Below, piece by piece: positions 24,384-33,883 of a stretch of 64,000 nt of DNA (its first letter is position 1; the number at the start of each line of letters is the position of its first letter). The notes under the pieces were generated by a model that worked only from the letters and a program-made list of their open reading frames with translations, did no database searches and was not told the DNA's origin. The position numbers were made by a program, and so were the translations under genes. Source of the DNA: Lathyrus oleraceus (Eukaryota; Streptophyta; Magnoliopsida; Fabales; Fabaceae); NCBI RefSeq assembly GCF_024323335.1, contig NC_066581.1, positions 350,490,409 through 350,554,408 on the forward strand. Reading direction: 5' to 3'.

Positions 24384-26002
24384 TCCTCCAGACAAGTGGC
24401 TTGGACAATCTCCTCAGAAGACCAATTGTTGAGAACTTCACCCGGGATCCTCGGACGCACCCAGTTATCAATGTCGCAATCACTATCCCCATCTTCATTG
24501 TTGACCGTAGAGACTAATTTGACTTCTCCTTCAACCATGTTAACGTTGGCTCCACCATGCTGGGGCATGGGATTGTTGACGACATTAGGAGCTGGTGCAA
24601 AGTTAATGGCATTTGAATCAATGAGGTCCTGAACTACGTGCTTAAAAGCTTTGCAGTTCTCAATATTGTGGCCAGGTGCCCCAGAGTGGAAGCTACACCT
24701 AGCGTTGGCGTCATAACCCACCGGAAGCCTACCAACGGGAGGAGCCAGAGTGTGCAACTGCACAAGTTGTAGTTGTTGAAGACTAGAAAGCAACTGAGCG
24801 TACGACATTGGAAGAGTGTCGAAACGCCGGTCCATCGTCCTTGGCCTCGGTTGATAGGCGGGTCTGTTACCCGGTTGTTGTGGTTGGTACTGAGCTGGTT
24901 GATGTTGTGGTTGTTGTTGTTGTAGTGGTGCTGCAGCTGGAATGGTCACAGCCGCAACATACGGTTGCTGATGATAGTTCTAAAAGTTATTCCTCTGGTT
25001 ATCCCTGTTCTGATAAGAAGATATGGCACTTGCATCCCCTTCTCTCCTCTTTTGTCCCTGAATGAACGGCTTCTTCACCCCTGATGAAGATCCATCTCCG
25101 CTCTGGGTCTTGTATGTCTTCAGGTAATTCTCCACCTTCTCTCTGGTAGAGACTACATCAGCAAAATTGGAGGCATTGCAACCCACCAGGCGCTCCAAAT
25201 AAGGTCCTGGCAGAGCGTTCATGAACATGTTAGCCATTTCCTTCTCCAACATAGGAGGTTGAACTCGGGAAGCTGTTTCTCTCTAGCGTTGAGCATATTC
25301 CCTTAAGCACTCATTGCCTTTAAGAGACAGATTCTGAAGTTGAGTTCTGTCCGGAGCCATGTCTGTATTATACTGATACTGCTTCACGAAAGCCTCAGCC
25401 AAATCCCTCCAGCAGTGGATGTGGGCTCTGTCCAGCCTCATATACCATTCCAGGGATTCCCCAGCTAGGCTGTCCTAGAAAAAGTACATAAGCAACTTTT
25501 CGTCATCGGAGTATGCAACCATTTTACGGAAATAGGCTTGCACATGGGTCTTCGGGCAAGAGTTGCCATTGTATTTGTCAAATATCGGGACCTTGAATTT
25601 CGGTGGCACTCTCACACCTGGGACCAGCCCCAAGTCAGCAACATCTACTCCCAGAGGATTCTGTCCTTCCACTGCCTTCAACCTCTCTTCCAATCTTCTA
25701 AACATGGGGTCTACACCATGACCCATACCAAAGTCTTCCTGCAGCAGGGGGAACTGATCGTCCTGATCATCATGAACGGGTTGTTGACCGAAGGTGACAT
25801 GTAGGATTGGGATAGGCCCCGGTCCATTGGGTCCATTAGCCTCTCCAGCTGGAGGATTAGTCACCGTCTCTAGTTGAGCGGGGGGATTCCTCTGTATCAT
25901 CTGCCTGAGCTCTTGTTGTCCCTGAGCCACCCCTTGAACCACATCCATGAATTGATTCATGCGGATTTTCATCTCGGCGAACTCTGCCTGTAGGCTTTCC
26001 AT
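24384..26002 (-). pseudogene. gag: Tat gag with three in-frame stops and no protease
   Basis: The start is the ATG at 26002 (MESLQAEFAEMKIRMNQF, helix-prone). The frame continues through stops at 25475, about 25286 and 24979. The three stops read YFF-stop-DSL, QR-stop-RE and NF-stop-NY; each fits loss of a CAG or TGG codon. The core matches Ogre gag (FKVPIFDKYNGNSCPKTH, AFVKQYQYN). A Gln/Pro-rich linker is followed by the variant knuckle CSFHSGAPGHNIENC. After VNMVEGE the sequence passes directly to IPGEVLNNW, the equivalent of the end of the Ogre protease frame (IPGGICNNW), so the protease domain has been lost. Confidence 0.9.
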
Positions 26003-27210
26003 TACTCTCTGTTGGTTTCTACGGGTACCGTACTGGTGAATGCCTGGGTCAGTTATCCTGCTGATTGAACACCAAACAAACTGAGAACACTGTGGCGGTA
26101 CCTGTTATGCAAGACATGCTAATGAATATGTAAATGCAATGACATGTTTATCAATTCCAAAGGTATTCTACCCCCTTGATTCCAGTCTCTCAATAGATAA
26201 AGGATGTAAAAAAAAAAGACTAAGCCGTTGATGAGAACCAAGAAAATTCCGACTAGAATCAAGTAGAAGATATAAACCCCACAGAAATGGATAAACATGT
26301 GTGAATGATTATGAATGCAAAATGATGTGATGAAAATGATGTGAATGCAGTGCAGTGGCATGGGAATCAGGATCGCTGTATCTGCTTGAACATCTGTCAG
26401 GTTGCACTGTCTGGAGAGAAATTAAGAGCACACCAAACAAAGGTCATGGGATGGATCATGTTATCCTTAATATCAACCACCCATTTTGGTGGATTATGGT
26501 TTACACCTTATCAACACCCAAGTTTCATTGATATTAAGGATACCTGATCAGATCAACCATGAATCAAGGGTTTGTTACAAGTCACGAGCATGGAGTTTAG
26601 GTTAAGAACCACCCAAAAGGAGTGTACTAAGGTTTAAACCTGCCAAACATGTTCTACAAAAGGTTCCCATAGTCATAATCCCATCTTTCGGATATTATCG
26701 GAGGAACGACTACTCGTATTCCAAAAATATTCTCAAGAGAGACTCTTATGAGTGTAGTATCACGTAACAATCGTATCAAATCTTACACTTGAACGACTTT
26801 CGCACTACGTCCTACGAATAGGCCAAGATGGGTTTGGTAAACTAAGGTCCTTGGCTTCTAAGGTCTATATCGGGAAAAGTAATGTCTAACCACAACTTAC
26901 TTGTGTGACATTATTGATCCCAACATGACCTCCACCAAGTGAATGGGCTTGCAAGTCAACTTGCTAAGGAATAACTCCACACAAGTCGACAAGACTATGT
27001 CATTCTCCTATCCTAAGTGCACTCGAGTTCGGGTATAGAACTCATCTCACAAAGATCACCAAGCAGCCATAGCCAGCCAACAGATACAACAATGATATGT
27101 ACATAATGCAATAAGGTAAAGCAGGTAAATAAATAATTGTACAAAAGCATGAACACCCAATAAACAAACAAACTACAAAAGCTAGGAGGGACTCGCTTAG
27201 GGAAACCGAG
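26003..27210 (-). other. Tat leader
   Basis: This is untranslated sequence between PBS and gag on the minus strand, about 1.2 kb. The part 26410-27060 corresponds to the Ogre leader 8480-9110. It contains a 15-bp perfect inverted repeat (26462-26476 with 26528-26542). No ORF1 is present. Confidence 0.75.
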
Positions 27211-27228
27211 TCCCCAGCAGAGTCGCCA
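27211..27228 (-). promoter_or_regulatory. Primer-binding site of the Tat element
   Basis: Read on the minus strand it is TGGCGACTCTGCTGGGGA, two bases inside the LTR end at 27231, and identical to the Ogre PBS at 8314-8331. Same primer tRNA expected. Confidence 0.88.
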
Positions 27229-27230
27229 GC

Positions 27231-29036
27231 TGTCGCAACCTGAAAAATACAGTGTGCGAAAAAACAACTAGCGAAAGAAAATGACAGAAGAGTCGCCACC
27301 GTGCGTTATTTATCCCAAAGGAGGGAAAGGAAACGCTCGAAGTAAACCTGAAAAGAGGAAAGGACAAGACAGGGTCTCGCAACCAAATCTTGGATTCGGG
27401 AGTCGGTTATGCGAAGGGAAGGTATTAGCACCCCTACGCATCCGTAGTACTCTACGGGATCCACTTTTGTAGTTCTTGTCTAAAGGGTGTGAGTTTATCT
27501 TGTGTTGTTTACTAAAAAAAGGGGTTAAATGAAAATGACTCGTGCGGATGTCGCATCCACTGCATACGTATCTCATCTGAATATGAGAATCAGAGTCTTC
27601 GTAGCTCGGCTGACCTATGAGTTGGGGGGATGTGTGCTCGCTAAGACATCGCGTCTTATGCCTACGTATCTCATATGGAATGAGAATCAGAGCAAGCCGT
27701 AGTTCGGCTAACTATGGGGTTATTGATTGGTTTTTGGACGAACGACGTTACTACGTAATCTACCGGATGCTCGACCTTTGGAGACTTACTCGCCTGTAGT
27801 AGAAGGAGTAAACGTGTGTTTAGGAGAAGAAAAATAAATGAAGGGTTAGGGTTTGGGATGCTCATGCAAAAAGGCAGTCCTTGACGAAGGAACCTGTAAA
27901 AAAAAATAAACACACAAAAACATTGCCTCCTATCGAGGTCTTCCAGCTAGGAAAGCAGTAAAATGCGGGAAAAATGTAAAAGTACCACGTGGATAAAGAT
28001 CCGAAGTAACAGTAATTAACGGAACAAGGAAACCCTGAGATCCTCCCAAGCTAACACCATCAAAGAAAGTGAGTCAGTACAAGTAATCGGAATGAAACTC
28101 CAGGGGGTATCCCACAAATAAAGTGGAAAACCACGCAAGTTATCCCTGCAAAAGTCATGTGAGCCCTCACAAAAACTCAACAAACAGGTTAAAGACAAAA
28201 AAATAGGGTAATCAAGGGTTGCCCCCAAATCAAAATGTAACCACATGAATCATGCCATTAAAATTCACAAAAAAGACATGCATCAAAAGGGTATCAAATT
28301 CACCCATAATACCTCAAACATTCAGAGTATTCAAATTAAAGGCATAAAGATGATGGATATAGGGCAAACCTGATTGAAGAGATCGGTTGAAATCAAATGG
28401 CACGGCTGGATTTGCAAACCAATGTTAGGGTTGGCTTGAGCTGAAAGTGTGTGAGTCAGAATGAACCTTTCAGAGTTGCCTGGAGGTAGCTCTGAACTCT
28501 GTTAGCTCTTCTCTCACTATCTTTTTCCCCAGGGTTCTTCTCTCACTATCTTTTTCCCAGACAGAATAATAGGAATAGAATTTTGTTTCACTGAAACTCT
28601 TAATTTATAACCTGATTTTTGTGGACCTGTGGGCTCAAATGAGAGAGGTCCAAGTCCAAGATTTTTTCTTTTATTTATTTATTTATTTATTTATTTTTTT
28701 ATATTTTTTTTTTGTTTTCTAATTTTTTTTTTTGCATAACACGTGGGCTTCGCCTAGCGAGCATGACAGCTCATGAACAAACCTTTGCTCCTTCAAGATT
28801 AACGTTTTGACTGACGAATAGACCCCTGTTGGAAGTAACTCAAGTCTTTCCCTTGTGTTGACTGATCATCTAAATAGAACCCACAAAGTGTCCTGGATGA
28901 TGTTCAAGCTTCTTGGATCCGATTCCGATTGCCATGATAAAATGCAAATGCTAAATGACCTAAAAAATGAATACATGCATGAGGTGTAAAGCGTATGCTT
29001 CCAGGAAAAATGAAGGGTAAATTTTGGGGTATTACA
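27231..29036 (-). repeat. Tat 5' LTR (1806 bp)
   Basis: It matches 16616-18461 with scattered single-base changes and a shorter T-rich tract at 28670-28735. On the element strand it starts TGTAATACCCC and ends GGTTGCGACA, next to the PBS. Confidence 0.95.
28603..28609 (-). promoter_or_regulatory. Candidate TATA box of the Tat 5' LTR
   Basis: GGTTATAAATT on the minus strand, conserved in the other LTR at 17989-17995. Confidence 0.4.
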
Positions 29037-29041
29037 GCTTG
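29037..29041. repeat. Target site duplication of the Tat element, right copy
   Basis: GCTTG, identical to 16611-16615; the Ogre pol frame resumes through it. Confidence 0.95.
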
Positions 29042-30399
29042 CTTCAATGATTGTTGTCAATTATTGGAATGAAGTCCCGAATATTATTGTGATGCGCTTG
29101 GATAGACCAACTCACGTGTTTGCAGTTGAGGAGGTGAAAGATGATAAGCCATGGTATTATGATATCAAGTGTTTTCTTCAGAGTCAGACTTACCCGCCTG
29201 GGGCATCTGTTAAAGATAAGAAGACTTTGAGGAGATTATTTGGCAGTTTCTACCTTAATGGTGATGTGCTTTACAAGAGGAATTTTGACATGGTTCTGCT
29301 CAGATGCGTGGATAGACACGAAGCAGACCTGTTGATAACTGAAGTCCATGAGGGTTCATTAGGTACTCATTCTAATGGACATGCTATGGCGAAAAAGATG
29401 TTAAGAGCGGGCTAATATTGGCTGACAATGGAGTCTGACTGCTGCAAGTTTGTGAAGAAATGTCATAAGTGTCAGATTTATGCGGACAAGATTCATGTTC
29501 CCCCAACACTTCTGAATGTTATTTCTTCACCATGGCCTTTCTCCATGTGGGGAATTGACATGATTGGCATGATTGAACCGAAGGTGTCAAATGGTCACCG
29601 TTTTATTCTCGTGGCCATTGATTACTTCACCAAGTGGGTTGAAGCGGCATCGTATGCAAATGTGACCAGGCAGGTGGTTGTGAGGTTTATCAAGAACCAA
29701 CTCATATGCCGATATGGTGTGCCAGACAAGATCATTACTGATAATGGATCTAACTTGAACAATAAGATGGTGAAAGAGCTGTGTAGCGAGTTCAAGATTT
29801 CACATCATAATTCTTCTCCCTATAGACCCAAGATGAATGAGTCTGTTGAAGCTGCTAACAAGAACATCAAAAAAAATATTCAGAAGATGGTTGTTACGTA
29901 CAAAGATTGGCATGAGATGTTGCCATTTGCTTTGCATGGCTATCGTACATCCGTCCGCACTTCAACAGGGGCAACCCATTTCTCCCTTGTATACGGCATG
30001 GAGGTTGTGCTCCCCGTAGAGGTCGAGATCCCATCAATGAGAGTCTTGATAGAAGTTAAGTTGACTGAGGCTGAATGGGTTCAGAGTCGTTATGACCAAC
30101 TGAATTTGATTGAAGAGAAGAGATTAACTGCCATGTGCCATGGTCAGTTGTATCAGTAGAGGATGAAGAAAGCCTTTGATAAGAAGGTCAAGCCTCGTGT
30201 GTTCAGAGAAGGTGACCTCGTGCTCAAGAAAGTCTTGTCTTTTGTGCCCGATTCCAGGGGCAAGTGGACTCATAACTATGAAGATCCGTACGTTGTTAAG
30301 AGATCCTTTTCAGGCGGTGCATTGATTCTTACCACTATGGATATGGAGGATTTCACTCGTCCTGTGAATTCAGATGCAGTCAAGAAATACTTCGCCTAA
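29037..30399 (+). pseudogene. pol: Ogre integrase (3' part of the interrupted pol)
   Basis: It continues from 16615. The frame begins ASMIVVNYWNEVP, matching SSMITVIHWNHAP in the Tat pol at the same place. It holds the zinc-binding region (HSNGHAMAKK to KKCHKCQIYAD), WGIDMIGMIEP (first Asp), TDNGSNLNNK (second Asp) and SVEAANKNIKK (Glu), so the DDE triad is intact. The C-terminal region reads GDLVLKKVL and ends SDAVKKYFA. In-frame stops lie at 29413 (TAA) and 30158 (TAG). Integrase would insert element DNA in the nucleus. Confidence 0.9.
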
Positions 30400-30420
30400 A
30401 AATAAAAACAGAATAGCTCA

Positions 30421-30580
30421 CTAAGTTGAAAACCCGAAAGGGCGGCTTAGGCAAAAGTGAGCGTCTCGGTGGATTGAAAACCCGAAAGGGCGATCCAGGC
30501 AAAAGTTAGAGACATGAAAAAATGAATATATATCCCGCTAGATTGAGTACCTCACTCCGAGGAAATTTAGGCAAAAAATA
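30421..30580 (+). repeat. Post-integrase hairpin array of the Ogre (three units)
   Basis: The units have outer arms CTAAG..CTTAG (30421/30446), TGGAT..ATCCA (30470/30493) and CTAGATT..AATTTAG with one G-T pair (about 30538/30564). Inner stems are CCC-GAAA-GGG twice and CCTC..GAGG once. Units are separated by GGCAAAA. Bases 30600-31020 show nothing I can name. Confidence 0.75.
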
Positions 30581-31029
30581 GGGATTTGGCAAATAACTGC
30601 ATCCTGACAAGACTTTGTTCTACAACTGTTATCTGTCAAAGATTCTTGCTCAGTCATCATCAACTAAAGTTTCGAATATAATGAATTCAGAGTTGGTGGA
30701 GAAACGATCATTATGTTCAATGTAGCCCTTTTTCCATGTATATCACCAATTTCAAATTTGTAAAGATCCATGGAGTCTCGCCATTTGTGGACTACCATTC
30801 TCTCAAATAAATTTGAGCCTTTATCTAATTCTTTGCACTCTTATTTGTTTCTGTTTAACAAATGTTTGCATGTTTTAATTGATAAATATCATTGTTTTAA
30901 ACAAATAAAATTTTCATAAATAAATTGTTCTAAATAAAATGAACATTCACAATGAATGAAAGGATAAGTGAGATGTCCTCAAGTGCTTTCCCAAGGATAG
31001 TATGATCACCAAAGGGTAAGACATCTGTT

Positions 31030-33670
31030 CATATTCTCTTCGTCGGTGTTCAAGTTGTCTCCCTAGCGAGCGCAGAAAGAATAATACATCATCAGCTTCC
31101 CAGAGAGTCTGACACTAGTGTTTGTGTTTTATCATTTGTATGGTTGTCATCCCTTGTGTGGACTGACCTAAAACCCCTTATAGATTGATAAAAGTTTATA
31201 CGCTTTAAGTTGAGAATATTCCTTATCTCATTATCCTGAATGTTTACTCATGAGGAAGATTGTCTTTCCCCAGCCTGAGTAAGAATCTCCAGTGGAGTGA
31301 GCATGTGATAATTGTTTCCCTAGTGAAGTCGCCAGTTGATGGAGGGCTTATTTCCCTTTTCATTTCATTTTGAAAATAAGTATCTCTGGTATGTCGCTTG
31401 TGGATGAAAGATTCATTTCCAGTTTCTCCAGCCAGGGTAGTTCCCTCGAGAGCGTTTGTAGCTTATCCCCGATAGGGTTGCCAGATCAGAGTTGGATGTT
31501 TGTATCTCCTCCGAGTCTGAAAATTTCTTCTAGCATTAGAAGCTGGTGGTGAAGATGTTTATTTCCTTTCCCAGTGGAGCAAAATGCTATTATTCCTTTG
31601 CAGAGTTTCTTCTTCGGCAGATAGAAGGGAGTGTTTCGATTGGTGTACATTTGATTGGTGGTTGTTCCCCACGGAGTTTTTACATCGTTCCTTGATAAGC
31701 TTCCCCAGTAGAGTTTCTTCTCTGGCGGATCTTATTGTGTTTTGACCACCTGCCCCCAAGAGAGTTGATGGAAATTCCCCGACAGATCTTCTGCATCTTC
31801 CTTATGTCAGGATTGTTTGCCCCTGGGAGATTTCTCCTGTGCAGAGTGTTGTTTCCTACAGTTGGAAGCTTTGACTTTGCTTATTCCCAACTACGGTTAA
31901 AGTCTTCCCTTGTTCATTCTTGTTCCAGAGATGATTCCCCATCAGAGTTGAGTTCTCTGTTTGACTCTTCTTCTTTCGCTGCTCCTGAATACATCTTCTT
32001 TGTATCCTCAGCGAGTGTAGCTTTGGGATAGGGTTTGATATCCCTGATGATTTACTTTCATCCTGCTCGGGTGTTCCCAAGTTGAGTTCTCCAGTGGGCT
32101 TCGCTCTTCTTGTCGAGACGTTTGTCGAGTGTCTGTTCGGGATTCTTAGACTTGTTTGTGTTAGACATGTCTGTTTGTCAGCATTAATCATACACAAATC
32201 ATGTATATACATGCATAAGCATAGCATTCAGATATTCATGATCGCATTCTCTGCCATGTATCTTTGCTTGTTATCTCCTGCTGTTGGTGAAATGTTCTTC
32301 CCCAAGCAGATGTTTGTGCCTGATCTCTCCATATAGAGTCATCCCTATAAGCAGGAAAGCGTTTATCTTTCCTTCATTCTTCCCCACTGAGTTATATCCT
32401 CGTGGATGATTATTGTTTCAGTTTCCTCCCCTGTTGTGTATCGGGATGGGATTACTCCCCTGAGTTAAATCCTCATCGGGTGGCGTCTTGTTTGATTGTG
32501 TCTTTCTAGCTTGTTCCTAGATTGATTTCCTTTCTTGTTATCCCCTGCAGTTCCTTGTGGTTCGTTTGTTTAATTACTCAGTAACCAGTAATTGTTCATT
32601 CTTCCCCCAGCGGATTCTGTGGCCTTCTACCCAGTAGTCGGTAGTTGTAAGTCCTATATTTTTGTTGGTTATCTTTACCCAGTATCCAGTATTGATATTC
32701 CTTTGTTTTTTAGTATACCACCCAGTAACCGATGATATATCTCTTGGATAATTGCTTTTGTCAGGCAATTTATCCCTAGCGAGTCATCTTTCATTTACCC
32801 TTGTTTAGTAATGATTGTCTCTCCATTCTGATTGGTCATCATCTTACACCCAGTAACCGGTATCCCGATGTCCTTTCTTTTCGGTCGATTTATCCTTTAT
32901 TAACCCAGTAACCGGTTGTGGATAATCTTCCATGCGAGTATGTTATCTACATTTTTACCCATATACCGGTAGTAGATAATATATCTCATGCGCTCTTCAG
33001 TCGAAGTCTTTTTCTTCCCCAGTTGAGTAAGATTCGTATTTCCTTGTGGAATCGAATGTCCATCCTGTAAGGCGATTTTTCTTTTTCAGCCCTCCTTTCG
33101 GATGATGAGTGTCTTGGATATGTCCCAATTCACGCCTGGTTGGTCACCTATTATATGCCCAGTAACCGGTATCCTTGGTGTTCCTTCCTTCTGCTCCCTA
33201 TTTTGACTTTTTGTCCCATGTGGAGTTAGATTTTCCTGAGTTGAGATGTGCCTTTCGGGTCCTCCTCAGATGTTTCGGATGATTGATATCTCTCACCCTT
33301 ATACCGGTCTTAGATATTCTTTCTCCCTAAGCGTGTTATTCTCTCACCCAGTAACCAGTGTTTCGATAACATGTCTCTCTTTGAGTTTATTACCCAGTAA
33401 CCGATAATATCTCGTTGTTTCTTCCTCAGCTGAGTCCTTTGTGAACATCCCCGTCTGAGTCCAGATGTTATCCGATGTATCCTTTGTGGATAGTTTTGCT
33501 GTATTGGCGTATTCCCCAATTCATGCATCTTTGCGTCAACTCGAGTCTTTCCATCGATTTATTTTTGTGGAATCCCTTCGTGTCTCCCAGCAAGTTTTCA
33601 AGTCGTGACCTGCTCACGCATTTTTACCTTATTTCCCTCCAGAGTCTCTGTCTCCCTAGAGAGTGTGTTA
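31030..33670 (+). repeat. Degenerate anti-PBS-like motif array in the Ogre 3' region
   Basis: More than twenty copies of a TTCCCCAGYRGAGT-like motif are scattered here. Examples are TTCCCCAGCCTGAGT (about 31266), TTTCCCTAGTGAAGTCGCCA (about 31315), TTCCCCAGTAGAGT (about 31702), TTCCCCATCAGAGT (about 31935), TTCCCCAGTTGAGT (about 33013) and TTCCTCAGCTGAGT (about 33421). The motif resembles the complement of the PBS. The copy at 31315 extends into GTCGCCA. The frames in this interval are not protein-like. Confidence 0.65.
32572..33410 (+). repeat. CAGTAACC-loop hairpin array, eleven units
   Basis: Eleven occurrences of CAGTAACC or close variants (CAGTAGTC, CATATACC, CTTATACC) are flanked by arms that differ but remain complementary: AATTACT..AGTAATT (32572/32587), CTACC..GGTAG (32627/32640), TACC..GGTA and AACC..GGTT. 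By eye, eight of eleven have at least four paired positions. They are spaced irregularly, about 40-190 bp apart. Confidence 0.8.
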
Positions 33671-33870
33671 CTCCTATGGATTTTTTCAGTCTCTCCTGAC
33701 TTCTTTTCCTTCGTGGCAATTATTCAACATGAATATTTTATTTTGCATGCATACATTTGCATCATAAGGTCTCTTAGCGACCAAAATTCGTCTCTTTGTT
33801 ATTATTTAAGCTCATTTTATCTCGTCGAGATGAATGTTTTAACCTTCATATCTCCGACTAGAACAACCTT

Positions 33871-33883
33871 AAATAGGGGCATC
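33871..33883 (+). promoter_or_regulatory. Polypurine tract of the Ogre
   Basis: AAATAGGGGCATC directly before the LTR start TGTAAGACC. The core AATAGGGGCA is shared with the Tat PPT. Confidence 0.8.

Larger units (their letters stand above)
16616..29036 (-). mobile_element. Tat-lineage Ty3/gypsy retrotransposon nested in the Ogre
   Basis: A 12,421-bp element on the minus strand with a perfect 5-bp target duplication. In its own direction: LTR (29036-27231), PBS (27228-27211), leader, gag, intron, RT, RNase H, archaeal RNase H, integrase, repeat-rich 3' region, PPT and LTR (18461-16616). The proteins are clear relatives of the Ogre ones, but ORF1 and protease are absent and the LTRs are only 1.8 kb, so this is a Tat element outside typical Ogre. 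LTRs differ mainly in a T-rich tract. Gag has three stops, pol a frameshift and a stop, and integrase a changed active-site residue. Confidence 0.92.
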
